Shown: positions 9,973 to 22,515 of the stretch, piece by piece
Position numbering within the stretch: position 1 is the first letter of the stretch
Layout of the letters: each line of letters starts with the position of its first letter
NCBI GenBank assembly: GCA_963575645.1
Contig: OY754467.1
Span: 38,623,108 to 38,687,107, forward strand
Source: Xanthostigma xanthostigma
Lineage: Eukaryota > Arthropoda > Insecta > Raphidioptera > Raphidiidae
Reading direction: 5' to 3'
Length of the DNA stretch: 64,000 nt
Translations under genes and position numbers: made by a program
Notes under the pieces: generated by a model
Databases searched by the model: none
Told to the model about the DNA's origin: nothing
The model's input: only the letters and a program-made list of their open reading frames with translations

Positions 9973-10623
9973 GTCTGCCGCTCATATTATACTGCCGTCT
10001 ACATATGAGGCAACACGAAAGCAATTTAACAGCGATACATCCCTTCAACTGTACATTAGTTTGTCAACAGGGTTTGGCACTGCGACCCGAGTTAATTTTT
10101 TTTTTACAATGAACGATATCGTCTAGTTAACGACGCAACAGATTGCACATCGGCAATAAGAATGACTGCAATATTGATGCAATGGCGATATAGAGTCACA
10201 ACACGGTGGCAACAACTTGTCCACAAGATGCATCTGATACGACATTCGCTCCAGTTAGTATAGGTACCCTACATGCGCCTATATTGTGTACTGGTACTTC
10301 CTGTAATAGCATTCCATCAGATACTGCCTTGATACTTACGGTATACGTACTTCCAACGTACTAGATTACTAAAACAATTAACTATACAAATATACTAGTG
10401 CAATCGAGTCGATGAAGATAAAAATTGACAGAAATCGAATCAACGACAAGCAAACAAACGTGGTTAAAAATATTTCACGGATATTATGAAAAAACCTATA
10501 TGATAAAAATAAAAAAACAATTAAAATATATTGAAAAAAAGATAAAAATAAATAAATATATAAATAAATATAAGTAGACTAATATGGAATAGAAGTCAGC
10601 CAAATCCAAGAAAGGATTTCAGT
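9973..10623. other. No gene seen
   Basis: Unique-looking AT-rich sequence between two hAT elements, with A-rich and TAAA-rich stretches near 10510-10570. Confidence 0.45.
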
Positions 10624-11191
10624 TAGGGTTGTCAGGCGTCCGGCTTTGGCCGGACATGTTTAGCTTTTTACGGTTGTGTCCAACCAAATATTTACAAAGC
10701 TGTTGTTAAGCTTTTTGTCAACGGAATTTCATTATTTCAAGAAAAATGTTAGTGATAAAGGGGTTTAAAATCTTTAAATTCCCAATATCCATACCTATAC
10801 TTATGGAATTATGTTATTTTTTTTAAACATTTTAAGTTTTTTTAATTTCCCTACTTGAAATGCCAAAGCCAAATCGTAGCATGCAGCTTTTATTTTAATT
10901 TTTTAATTTTAATGAAGATCTTTGTTCGTTTTTCCTATCAGAAAAATGAAAAGATGGCTATTTGTGTTTGTTATCTTGGGTTTATCTATTTAATAGAATT
11001 TCGCGGTGATAGGTAGTTTTTAATCATAACTTCCGGTTAATTTTGTAATAAAAACAGTGATTAATTAGTATAAAACAATTAAAAATACCTAGTCAAGTTT
11101 TTTTTTATTAAAAAAGGTAGTCCAGTTTTTAGGACCAACTGTCCGGCTAAATATAATTCCGGCATTTCTATTTTTGACCTTGGCAACCCTA
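10624..11191. mobile_element. Non-autonomous hAT element (568 bp)
   Basis: Starts TAGGGTTGTCAGG and ends with its near reverse complement CTTGGCAACCCTA. Flanks are ATTTCAGT (10616-10623) and ATTTCAGC (11192-11199), an 8-bp duplication with one change. GTCCGGC-type repeats sit near both ends. No coding capacity. Confidence 0.78.
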
Positions 11192-11199
11192 ATTTCAGC

Positions 11200-12008
11200 G
11201 GCAAAACCTGCCTCGTGTACAGCGGCCTTTACAGCCAAATCTTCAATAAACAAACAAGAATTAAGTCACTATATTGGCATAATATCGAATTGAAGATAAT
11301 GAAATGCGATTTTCAATAGAAATCAAGCGAATGAATAATTTACTCCCAGTCTTGCAACAAGTCCGACCTACGCTTCATTTTGAAGAGTTTAAAGGCACTT
11401 ATGTGTTGTTACCTTTAACGTAAATAGACAAACATACAGTAATAATAAACTATGAGAACTAAGAAGAGACCACAGGAGCGGATTTTAATTAGGCAAACGG
11501 TAATGGACTGGCTGTCCATACTCTTGTTCATCTGACTTGGGACTTCCATCAATGTCCCGTCTCCATACCCATAATGCATACACCTACAGCATTCCGTAAT
11601 ACCGGCCGTGATGTTTACTTTGACATCAGTTAATGTATTCCCTCTACATAAGGCTAAACATTCAATCTCCTAATAAAGCATTTGATAATTATTGTTTGTT
11701 CTCTGGCCATTTATGTCTTATCCACAATTCGTAACTTAGTCATTGCACCAGTATTAGCAGTTGGATTTTTGCCTCATCTGTACACTGGCAGCTTGTCTTA
11801 GCAAGACAGAATTTTTTTTCCTATTTTGATGAATAAGCTATGCTTTTGTAAACCCAAGGGAACTTCAGAGTAAGTTATTCTGCATCATTCACGTTTGGGA
11901 TACCGTTGTTCCTAAAGCCATAGGTAGAAATCCGCTGTTCCTAATCCCTTATAGGGATAATAAATGTTTTTATGGATTAGGAACGATTAAGTTAAATAAA
12001 AACTTGTA
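11200..12008. other. No gene seen
   Basis: No open frame of interest and no repeat I can bound. Confidence 0.4.
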
Positions 12009-12115
12009 CAGGTACTCCTCGACTTACGAACGCTTCGGACCTACGAACAATCGGATCAGTAGTCAGACCAATGTAATAATCCACAACCCTCCCACTTTTG
12101 TAAGAAACGCTTCCG

Positions 12116-12360
12116 GTGCCCTGGACTTCGAATCCTAAAGCCGGCGTGACTAGAGACGTTTTTCAAAAATTACTTCTGGAATGTGAAAATTGTTTTTTTA
12201 CCGCACAACACTACCTGTCTACTCCAGCCAATGGACCAAGGAGTCATATCCACCTTCCAAAGCTATTCCCTCAGAAGCACGTGCCAACAAACGATCAGGC
12301 TTTCTGGAAGGAATACAATATCCTCAACGCTTGTTTCAAGGCCCACCAAAATCTATGACG
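12116..12360 (+). pseudogene. Tigger-type DDE transposase fragment
   Basis: Frame-shifted remains of a pogo/Tigger transposase: SNPKAGVTRDVF in one frame, and KIVFLPHNTTCLLQPMDQGV in another. The second matches the highly conserved FLPPNTTSLLQPMDQGVI block of Tigger transposases, which holds a catalytic aspartate. The two blocks are closer together than in an intact protein, so an internal deletion as well as frameshifts is likely. Confidence 0.85.
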
Positions 12361-12469
12361 AAACAACAACAAAAATATCCATACCTATATGTATTACCCA
12401 TACATCCTAATCCCTATATATGATCCGACTTACGAACGAGTCCCGGGAACGCAAGGTGCTCGTAAGTAC

Positions 12470-13719
12470 CAAGGCCGTAGGCAGGGGGGTGTTTTGGGGG
12501 TTCGAACCCCTCCCGAAATGCCTTAGCCAACCCACCATTTTATACGCGCTCACTAAAATATGTTCAACTCTTTTTTCGGATCTATGATACGATAATTGGA
12601 TTCCACGTTTTTCGGAACGAGTAAAATCGAAATGTAATGCATTGCTAATAAATTAAGGACGTAGTCCTATGTTCAGGCTCGTTTTCACCCGTTATTTCAG
12701 AATTTTTTTTTAATATCAAAATAATTTACGATGTTTTCAATTTTGTTACATGTTTTTACTGACATCGTAAACTAAGAAAAAACATTTTTTTTTGCTTAAT
12801 TTTACGCCATTTTATAATTGTTTTTTTAACCTAAAGTAGACAACTTTAAATGGAGGTAGGTGGGTTGCGCGGGTGATAACGTCACTTGGAGTCAACTGAA
12901 TTCTAAAAATTAAATTGGTTATTGTTTCGTAGGCTTGTGACTCTATCCCGTACTAGAAATAAACATTTGTATTGATAAATAACAAAATGGCGGGTTTTAG
13001 AAAAAAACAACGAGAAAATCGTGATTTTTTCGTTGAAAATCGGTTAAAAAAAATAGAAATAATTTTTATAATTAAGTAATTCTAGTACCGGACGGAGCTA
13101 TTGTTGTGTAGAATACCCTGTACAAAACTGAAAGCAACAATTGTTTCAATCACCCGCGCCGCTTCGAAAAACGTAGTTTTGAGAAAAGCGCGTTTAAAGT
13201 TTTAATTTGAGATTTCTTACAAAAAAATAAAAATGAATATTTACACTAATCAGCTATGCCTGGTGTATAGTAAACCTTCCGTTTCTTCAAAGGTATAATT
13301 TTCTGCTAATTTGTTTGCTCTACTCTGCGAGAGTATAAGTATAACGTGATAACAATTGAGAGGTAAGAGCAGGTAAGAGTCTTACCGTAAGACCGTTGCT
13401 GCTCTCGACTATATGCTATAGCTTTGTAAATATTTAAAATTTCGGTCTAAAATGTTTACAGTATTTTCTCAATATATTATACTTACTAAAAATGTAAAAA
13501 AAATAAATTCGTTTTTTCAAAACCCGAACACCAGACTACGTCCTTAAATGAATCATTAAACTATTTCGTTGAAATCTACGTCGGCTGCCTTTTAATTAAA
13601 TTTGTATTTATGTAAAATTATAATATATTATGTATGCTTATTTTCAAATAAAGTTATTACTTATTGTCTCTGGTCCAGAGCTTGACTCCTCCCGAAGTGA
13701 ATTTCTGGCTACGGCTTTG
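12470..13719. mobile_element. Non-autonomous hAT element (1250 bp) inserted in the Tigger remnant
   Basis: Ends CAAGGCCGTAGGCAG and CTGGCTACGGCTTTG are inverted repeats, flanked by the perfect 8-bp duplication GTAAGTAC (12462-12469, 13720-13727). The interior has no long open frame. Confidence 0.88.
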
Positions 13720-14429
13720 GTAAGTACACTGCAAGTTTAAATGGCATTCATTACTCATCACCAGCAAACACTCGGTATATACAATCAATATTTAAATCAG
13801 CGAGGGTATTTGAGTGGACTTGAGAATGCAATGTAGCATTGACATGGACACGAGGCCCTTACGACAACCGCTCTACAAACTGCAGTGTCCCGAGCCGAGT
13901 GCATTGGGGGCTCTGTAATTCTGCGACTGGCCGCAACAGCATGCCGATGTCCACACCAATTAACGTCTCGTACGTCACTATTGACCGTGAAGTAAGAATA
14001 TCACGAAGAACTTGACTCAAATCAAGTGCAGAGATCCGTTACAATACAAAAGGATGATTTTTTTAATCGTAAACTGATCGATTTTATGCAATACTTCCTT
14101 TTTTCCACAGCTTCGTTTGCGTGAATGTCGGTTTCGCTCGCGTTTTGATGGGAACTCTATTTTAATCCAAGTACAAACTTGACGGTGTACCAAGTTTCAT
14201 TAAATTTGATCCAACTGTGTTTCAAGTGCCACGAAGAGGTGAATACTGAAAAGTCGTTCTCTCGTCTCGTGCAAAAAAACTTTTTAAAAAATTGAATCTC
14301 TTTCTTTAAAAGTCACTAAAAAGCGACAACTAATAATGTTTTGAGGTCGGTAATAATTTATGTAACCTACTTACGTACTTTTACTAAATGGGAATGCGAT
14401 GCAAATGTCAAAATAATAAAAGTAATATT

Positions 14430-14715
14430 TTTTTTTAAATACACCACGTTTTTAAACGACCTAAAAAGTATAAAAGAATTTCTTTACAGACAGATTTTTA
14501 ACATGTAGGATTTGAAATGAAAAACATGGGGCGCATTATTCGTTTTATCTCATAAATATAATTTATTTTTTCATTGATAGCTACTCTACACTTCTTATAT
14601 AACTGTCGTATGCGCCCCACGTTTTTCGTTTTAAATCCTACAAGTTAAAAAGCAGTCTGTAAAGAAATTATTTTATGCTTTTTAGTTCGTTAACGTGGTG
14701 TGTTTGAAAAAATAT
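14430..14715. mobile_element. Foldback MITE
   Basis: Left AAATACACCACGTTTTTAAA...TTTCTTTACAGAC and right GTCTGTAAAGAAATTATTTT...AACGTGGTGTGTTT are long diverged inverted repeats of about 100 bp. The inner halves, built on TGGGGCGCAT and ATGCGCCCCA, also pair. No coding sequence. Confidence 0.72.
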
Positions 14716-15636
14716 TTTATTTTATTTTCTTCTTTTTAGTATTTTTTTTTTAAATTGTCATTTAATTCTGAGTTAAGTTAAAAATTCCAAGTCTCTATCT
14801 CATCAGAAAGTTAATTTAAAATCAATAACAAAATTCCACCCGGACAGACAAACAAGAAAACGAGTTAATAAAAACGTATAAATATTCGAATACGAATATT
14901 CGTTACATCACTATAGATACAGAGTAAATCCGCCATTGGTACCTGGATTGATCTATCGTCGATGTAAACTGCTGCACCTACAAACACGTGTAATGTAACT
15001 CTACCTTTTTAAGGTTAATGATCGCCCGCGCGTATTCAATATTACATGAACTGGTCTGATTACAGATTCTGCGATGTCGCTTGTCCGATCAATGATGGTG
15101 GATCGCTTGTTTCCACAAGCATTGGGCTGCAAACACAACAGACTCATATCCCCGTGAAATTTTTTTTGTCATTTACTTTACTTGCATTAAAGGATCCCGC
15201 ACAAACCTTATGGGATTTGGTTCTCGGTTAAATTGATCGAAAATAGTTTTATTTTGTAGTTTAAAGATCACTAATAGTCAGAGTGCCCGTCGGCAAAAAT
15301 TTTACTAAAACAGACTCTCCCCAAACTTTGTATATGGCTTCATTAGGCTTAGTCTGACACCTATTTCCTCTATGACTTTTCTTGATTTTGGGGCGTTTTC
15401 CCTCTAAATTTTCCGAAAGATGTCGTTTTGACGACATGTAGAAATTTATAGATACTGTTTGTTTTTTTAATTGGATAGCTTAAAAACTTCAACCAAAACG
15501 CTAAAATAATGTTCTCTGACAAATAACATGAACCATTTAAAACGTCTGACACCTCGAATATGTCCGAACATATTCGAGGTGTGCACTTCACCTGAATAGA
15601 AGCTTATTTTTGATATACATTTTGCAACATTTTTCA

Positions 15637-16040
15637 TTAATGCTCCGCTCCTATTGGTCGTATAGTGATATTATATAGCCTATAGCCTTCCTCGATAAAT
15701 GAGTTATCAAACAAAAAAATTTCAATTCGAAGCAGTTGTTCCTGATTTAGCGCGTTCAACCAACCAAACACACAAAACTGCAAACAAACAAACTCTTTAG
15801 CTTTATATATTAGTATATAGATTAGACTAACTGTCCGTCCAGGTTTCACCCGGTTGCGATAGATATAATTCTGCAAACTGTATTTCGTTTGCGGCCCGGC
15901 GTCTGAACTAATAGCTTTGAGCAAAGTCTAGCAGATTTGTTTCTGAACTAATCGTTTTGAGCGAATTCGAACAGATGTCGCTACTTGGTACTAAACAGTT
16001 TTTTTCTTGCTTCTGAAGTAATAGATTTGGGTAAATTCTA
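15637..16040 (-). repeat. Dispersed repeat family C, copy 1
   Basis: In reverse it shares blocks with 28070-28440 and 28905-29110: GGTTGAACGCGCTAAATC-type start, AGAATTATATCTATCGCA, GACGCCGGGCCGC and TAGCGACATCTGTT. This is an interspersed, non-coding repeat. Confidence 0.65.
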
Positions 16041-16065
16041 TCTATTTACGAATAAGATACATAAC

Positions 16066-16214
16066 CAGTGGTGTAACTATAACGTTTGAGGCTCGTGGCA
16101 AATTTTACTAAATGTGGTAATAATAAATTTTGGGATCCTTCTGTGCACACGACTCTCTAGGGCCAGGGGCCCGTGGAATTTTGCCCGTTTTGCCACCCTA
16201 TTGTTACGCCACTC
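16066..16214. mobile_element. Short hAT MITE (149 bp)
   Basis: Starts CAGTGGTGTAACTATAACG and ends TATTGTTACGCCACTC. The flanks TACATAAC (16058-16065) and TACATTAC (16215-16222) differ by one base, as expected for an aged 8-bp duplication. Confidence 0.72.
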
Positions 16215-17200
16215 TACATTACTACCATTTTTCAAATTCTATAAATATTAATCATAAAAAAGTAAAAGCATATTTCCAGGAGAAAAAATACTATGTAGCC
16301 GATAACAGATATATATTACTTGCTTTATCTATTTTTTTAATTATAACAATAATAACGCATTTAGCGTCCGTTTCTCGACATTACACTAATTGTTCAATTG
16401 TTTTCACGCCTCTCGTGGCCAGTTCAGAACGACGCTCTGTCATCGGTTTACTTTTCGTGAACGTTAAACGGCAACATAACGTCATTCTGAATCAGCATTT
16501 ACATTGTATTGTTATAATAAAACATTCATAGCGACGCTTATACAGAATTACAAATGTTTAACAATTTAAAAACGCTTTACATCGCTTGTAAGAACCGTAT
16601 AGATTATAAATAATAATATGTAATATATTATAAAAGGCGCTATCTTTATATGGCAACATTCAACAATTTGTATTTGCAGACAGTCAGTAGGTACCAACTT
16701 AACATTGCGTTATTGTTAAATGTTAAGTTTAAATTCGTGTATCTTATTATGCTCATGTCATGTACTGTGTCAACTCTATTATTTACATAATATATGAAAT
16801 CTGTTTTGTTACAGATTGTTCTGTGCGCGGGCGTTCACCTAATCCTGAAAATGCAGACGAAAGCAAGCCCATACTCCATAGACTCTACGCTTAAAATTTC
16901 CGGATAGGTACTTATAATTCACAATAACTTACTGAAGTATCGATTGTTTGAACTCTAAAATTTGACGTAATGATGATTTGAAGTGTGACGTCAGACTTGT
17001 AGTAAACATAAACATACACCTATAATACAACACACACGTGAGTAAACACTAAACGAGGCTCGCGATACCGAGCTTACTGCTATTATTGTTTGTTCACTAC
17101 ATGAATGACGTCATAGTATAGGTAAACATCCTACCATAAAATTTGTGGATACCTCTGGTGTGTTCCGAAATATAACCCAGTATTAGAGTGTAGTGTTTGG
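16215..17200. other. No gene seen
   Basis: A 133-codon open frame crosses from the MITE into this region, but it begins inside the transposon and shows no domain. A TGTGTTCCGAAATATAACCC block at about 17157 matches the end of the MITE at 48111-48463. Confidence 0.45.
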
Positions 17201-17203
17201 ACT

Positions 17204-17300
17204 TGGCTGGCAGGATCGCCATGTAGTGTTGACTATCCTGGCAGGATCGCCATGTATAGTGTTGGATTGGCTAGCAGGGTCGCCATGTAGTGTTGGATGT
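17204..17300. repeat. Three-copy minisatellite
   Basis: Units built on GGCAGGATCGCCATGTAGTG, about 30-36 bp each, are repeated three times with small changes. Confidence 0.75.
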
Positions 17301-17699
17301 TTGATCAGGTTCTTTTGTGGGAGATGAGATGATTTAGAACGATTTTCTGTAATACATTAATAACCATAGCTCGAGTTCCATAGAGTTCAAACTAAAAGCA
17401 ACTAGTCAAAAAAGTTGCGGTTTTCCCAGCCGAAAATCGTGAAACTAAGTAACTTTTATCGACTCGCTTAATATCGTATTCATTTTTCAGCTTTAACTAA
17501 TACCTGGTAACGGTTAGGGCCTTATCAGTGCAGTGGGTGTGTTTTTGGATATCTACTGGCCTGCTAAGTCCCAAGCCGTTTCCATAACACTCAACGTTGG
17601 AGATTTCATCGCATTCGTGACATGAAAAATCAGCGAAAAGAAAATTATAGATTGTCAACAAATTTGATTTGACAATAACCTTAGAATGTGAGCATATAA

Positions 17700-17925
17700 C
17701 ATAGAGATATAAGTAACTAGAGTACGCTAGTGCGTGTGCTTGCCATGCGTGAAAGTGTCTTCAGTTAAGAGAGAGAACGCTGCAGAAAACCAGAAATTTG
17801 TTTACTCAAATCAAATTTGTTTTGTATCATTAGTTACCATAGAGATAAGGAACTGTTCTCTCTCTTAATTACAGACACTTCTCTCGCGTACTCTATTATA
17901 ATATCTCTATGGCATATAATTACAG
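17700..17925. mobile_element. Foldback MITE
   Basis: Left CATAGAGATATAAGTAACTA...TTAAGAGAGAGAACG pairs with right TTCTCTCTCTTAATTACAGA...AATATCTCTATGG. Arms of about 85 bp are diverged. An inner AAATTTGATTTG/CAAATCAAATTT pair is also present. Confidence 0.65.
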
Positions 17926-19780
17926 TTTTCATACCATCAGGAGCAGTTTAATGTCGTATTCAAACTCTCTGTTATCTAGAACATTAGATTGTACTCACGC
18001 AAAAACAAAATAATTGTTCTACATAGAAAAAGATCGCGTTTCTAGCTACATTTCGATCAAAATGAATAGAAAAACGTTTTTTTGAAGTGAAACTATACAT
18101 AAAACGATGCTAATTACATGAATAAGTACACAGTTTAAGAAAAAATATCGTTTCAATTTATCAATTATTTTTCGAGCAGGATAGATTTAAAACTCTACTA
18201 TATTCATATGGAGTAATATGTATGTTCACAATCTAAGGTCATTGTCAAATAAGATTTTTTGATAATCCTTTCTGCAATCCAGTATTAGTCTACGAAAAGA
18301 AACACTGCTTAACAGGATAACATCACGTACTATTTACAACATCTATATGGTAGATACCTTCGAAGAAAATCTAGTGTATTCGACGCCACTACGCGGAAAC
18401 ATTGTTCAACGTAAGTAGCATAGATATGTTTGCCTAAGAATCTGATAATATGGCTCTAAAGCTAACCTAAAGAAAGATGAGATGTAAAAAGTTTTTGATT
18501 TTTTGGGAGACAAGAAAATATTGTATTGGCATTAGAACTAAACATGTGCACAAACCTAGCATTAAAGTGCATAATGTAAACTGGCCATTATCTTAAGTCA
18601 ACCTTGAAGAGTAAAATGCTAAATCATTTACAAAAAAGTACATATATTAAATTATTGGGATCCTTTATATGGACTACATTATCTGGTGGCGAAACTTACA
18701 ACTATAATCAGGTAAACATAATCATGAATCGTACTGTGAATCGGTACTGTTAATCGTGATTTTTTTTATTATATTAATAAAAAGCGTTGAATAAATTAAT
18801 GAATGGCTTATTATGGAACCTGCGATGTTTTCACCTTGTGCAAAAACATTAAGAGGCTGTAAGAGTACCACGTCATTTTAATGCAGATGATTAAATATTT
18901 TACTAAGTAAGTAGATATTATACTTGTCTTAACTCTTAATATTGAAAACTTAATTTAATAATTAATTGAATAGTTATCATTATTAACTTACCTACCTGTT
19001 GGAAAAAAGTAATGTTTCAATAATACTTAAATATGTTTGCAACGTTCATCAACACTGCATAATATCTCTATTTACACTTTTATTTCATGTCGATTACTCT
19101 TTAAATCGGAAGTTTGTAAACAGAAAGCATTAAAATTTACTTTCTGTTTCACATGAATTTTTTCCAAATTTTATGATATGACCGGCATTCCCCATCAAAA
19201 AATTCCTTTTTCGATGATTTGTATCAGCCCAATCACATATTGTGCTGATGCTTATCATTTTATTGCATTTCAAAAAATTCACAATTGCACTGTACCTATA
19301 CTATATAAAGACTATGGGAAATTTTACCCCATCGTCGCCATGTTTTTAAAGCTGCGCCTATTTAAAGGAACCCAATAGTTTTTACAGAAATTTTAATAGT
19401 AAATTATGACTAATATTAATTATTATAACATTTTTTTGTAATTACACAGTGCACGCTTCACCTGTACTACAAATGCATGTTTGACATTTCAGTAAAATAA
19501 AAAAGGTAACCGTATTTGTTGTAACAAACTGTTTTATTTCTATTATTATTTACAACGTATATTCCCCAGTCGAGTGAACACAGAAACCGGCCTTCTGTTG
19601 TGATTCTTGTATAAGAATTACAAGAGTTCGACATCCGTGTGGTTATTATTTATTATATTGTTGTTCTAATTAGAGTTGGGTGGTACCCATCGTGTATACA
19701 GACTGTTTTTATATGTTGCATGCGTGATTTCAAAAAGGCAAAACCGGTTATGTCAATTTTTTTAATTGATCTAGATACTA
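17926..19780. other. No gene seen
   Basis: AT-rich sequence. Short open frames near 19178 and 19639 show no recognisable domain. Confidence 0.4.
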
Positions 19781-19782
19781 TG

Positions 19783-20402
19783 GTGTTTTTTAATTGTTTT
19801 GTTTTCAGTCCCATTGGCTCATGTTTTGGTATTGAATCTAAAAATAATTCTCCCAAAATTTCAGCTTCCTAGATCAAACCTGTGAATGGCGCAAACCGAG
19901 TTTGTTTCCCATTTAATTAACAAGGGAAAAACGCCTTTTTTACCCAAACATGGATAGCTGGTTCGATTTTTTTTTTAATTTTTGATAGCAGCATTTTATA
20001 GAAAATATAATTCCCCACATAAAAGGTCCGTAGTACTAAATCCATGAGTTCATTATTTTCAAAGATATTATTATATTCGTTTGAACACTCTCATAAAAAT
20101 CGGATTTTATTTGATTCATAAATGTTTAAACGAGTATATCTTTAAAAATAATGAATTCATAGATTTAATATTAAGGACCTTTTTATGGGAAATTTAATTC
20201 TCTACAAAATGTTGCTACTAAAAATCTACCAGCTATCCATGTTTGGGTAAAAACATCGTTTTTCCCATATTAATTAAATGGGAAGCAAACTCGGTTTGCG
20301 CCGTTCACAGGTTTGATCTAGGAAGCTGAAAATTGGGAGAATTTTTTTTAGGTCCAATGTTAAAACATTAGCCAATGGGACCAAAAAATTTAAAAAAACA
20401 CA
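19783..20402. mobile_element. Long-arm foldback element (about 620 bp)
   Basis: The left half (GTCCCATTGGCTCATGTTTT, AAATTTCAGCTTCCTAGATC, GCGCAAACCGAGTTTGTTTC, CCCAAACATGGATAGCTGG) reappears in reverse order and complement in the right half, with the centre near 20090. Nearly the whole element is two diverged arms of about 300 bp. No coding sequence. Confidence 0.8.
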
Positions 20403-20482
20403 CGTTAATCTTTACGTCTCGACAGCTTTATACTGACAGTATCAGCAAAGTTGCGTTTGAATTTTAAAATCAAATTACTTTA

Positions 20483-21030
20483 AGCGGCCCATAGACACTC
20501 AATGTTATTGTGCAATGTAGGTTGCACAATATTTTGACGGCGGCCCCTAGACGGTCAATATTATTATACAATATTTTGGTTTGTGCAAAAAATTGTACTG
20601 TATGGAGGCGATATTAAAGGTTGTGCAATATATTGCTCAATTGCGAGCAAAGACGGTCCAGCCCCACCAGAACTTCAGTCATCATGTTGTCACGATTACT
20701 ATAGTCTTTGGACTTCACATCCCACAGAGCCGGAAGACCACGATACACCTCGATAAATTCAACAATAAATTGTCTTTCGACTTTCCTGTCACCCATGATG
20801 AGGCATAGTTGAGACGACTTGTTGAAACGACCGCTACTTGAGATCAACTGACGGAATATTGCGCAACCTAGACAACAGACGGCACAATATTTCCCCGTTT
20901 GTACAATATATTTTCAAGACTTTGAAAATCACACAATATATTGCGCAACCTTTCAATCTCGTCTACACACGGTCAATATATTGCACAAACCCAAATATTG
21001 CGCAATAATATTGAGCGTCTATGGGCCGCT
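20483..21030. mobile_element. PIF/Harbinger non-autonomous element (548 bp)
   Basis: Inverted termini AGCGGCCCATAGAC...GTCTATGGGCCGCT are flanked by TTA on both sides (20480-20482, 21031-21033), the classic Harbinger target duplication. Sub-terminal TTGTGCAATAT-type repeats occur at both ends. The middle carries a fragment of a MADF-like gene. Confidence 0.88.
20614..20847 (-). pseudogene. MADF/Myb-SANT-like fragment of a Harbinger accessory protein
   Basis: A minus-strand frame reads [20 protein letters not shown] then [15 protein letters not shown], which fits the first helices of a MADF domain (hydrophobic pattern, ELYRxLPxLWDxxxxxYxNR). Harbinger elements commonly encode a DNA-binding Myb/MADF-like protein next to the transposase. 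Only the N-terminal part of the domain remains. Confidence 0.7.
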
Positions 21031-21033
21031 TTA

Positions 21034-21595
21034 AATATTAAAATAATTCTTTCAGCCCTTTACAATTGGTTTTAACTTGTTCAATCTTAATAAGCTGCAA
21101 CAGTTTCAACAACAGCACTACTAGCCACTAGGTACTTAATTAAAATTAAAAATTGAGTCAATTACTTCGGAGATCTGACCACATATAGGTAAGCTTCAGT
21201 CTGCAAGATTAAAATGAAGGCACGGAAAAGATTAAAGGTCATCACGCATTCCTCTTCTAGAATGTATAGCTAAGTCAGTATTTTGTGACGAAGTAACTTA
21301 CAGTCCGAATAGCTGTAACCGTTCTTAAATGACGGAAATAATGTGAGGTTAAAAAACCGCGCACATTTACCAGCACGACCAGCACAGTACGAACCTGCAA
21401 CTTTTAGTGCAAGTTCCGTGGGTGGTGGACATTTTGCAATTTTCAAGTAATGAGCGTGCAACATGGATGTTGTGTAGTTCGGTGGAAGAATTTTTTATTT
21501 TGACGATGCAGTTTGAAGAGTACGAACAGGAAGAAGCTAGGGAAAAAAGTTTTCACTCTCTTAATAAAAAATAATTAAAGAAGACTACACATCAC
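21034..21595. other. No gene seen
   Basis: Short open frames in this interval show no recognisable domain. Confidence 0.4.
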
Positions 21596-22366
21596 TAATG
21601 GCCATATTCACCGAACGTACGTAAATATTTATTCGATTAATTTGTTTCATTCCTCTGAATAAATAGCGATAATTCAATTCATTTATATAATTCAATTTAC
21701 TTCAGGTACAAATCTATTGTATCCAAATTCTCGGGTATAAATATTTATTCGCCTGAGAAAATAATAATGACCGCCACTTAGATCATAATACCTAACCATT
21801 TAAAATGTAGAGTATTATATCTGCAGTTCCTCTTGTAAATTCATTTACGTGTTGTTTATCAACCATTTGTGAAGTGTATAGTTGTAAAACATTAAAGTTA
21901 GTGGAAGTTTTGTATGCAATTGGCTTAGGATAAAACATTATTATATGACACTCTTTTTTGACGTTATAGTCCAAGAGACGGCTGCAGAAAATGTGTCGTC
22001 ATAAGGTGGACGAACGAAAAAATTAAAAGATCGCTAACGTTGCCTGCGAAAATCCTGCCGAAACAATGTTTTTTTAATTTGTTTAATAGACCAGTGAAGT
22101 TAGCTTTTGACAAGGACAAAATTAATGACAGAAAACGAATGATGAGGAAGGGAAGAAACTGCCGTCAAAAATACAGAAACCAAAAATTCAAATGCGTAAA
22201 AAGCCGGAGGGCTGTGGGGGCGCGTTTTAGGGGTCAAACGCGGTTTTTCGTTATTTCCGGCGAAAGTTGACCTCCAGTCGAAAAATGTTGTATGGCAATG
22301 TTGTAGGTATTAAAAGGATCCACAACTTTTATGAATATAACTTTTTCACATAACCTAAAAGATTCT

Positions 22367-22515
22367 AAGAAATATTGAAAAAACCGTGTTTTTCGTTTTT
22401 AATTTTTTTCTCCTGCAAAAATTTTTTTTTTTCATGAAATTTTCAGGAGACTGAAATTATTTTTGCAGGAGAAAAAAATTAAAAACGAAAAACACGGTTT
22501 TTTTCAATATTTCTT
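22367..22515. repeat. Near-perfect hairpin inside the 21599 element
   Basis: Arms AAGAAATATTGAAAAAACCG...CTCCTGCAAAAAT and the reverse complement, about 60 bp each, are nearly identical around a short centre (22430-22450). Confidence 0.85.

Larger units (their letters stand above)
12009..13731. mobile_element. Tigger/pogo element remnant, split by a hAT insertion
   Basis: Left end TA-CAGGTACTCCTCGACTTAC; the right part reads GACTTACGAACGAGTCCCGG then GGTGCTCGTAAGTAC, continuing as ACTG after the hAT insertion at 12470-13719. Only about 470 bp of the element itself remain. The right terminal TA is not conserved. Confidence 0.7.

Noticed and set aside
16130..16531. 133-codon plus-strand open frame
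   Set aside because: Starts inside the hAT MITE at 16066-16214 and shows no domain; chance open frame.
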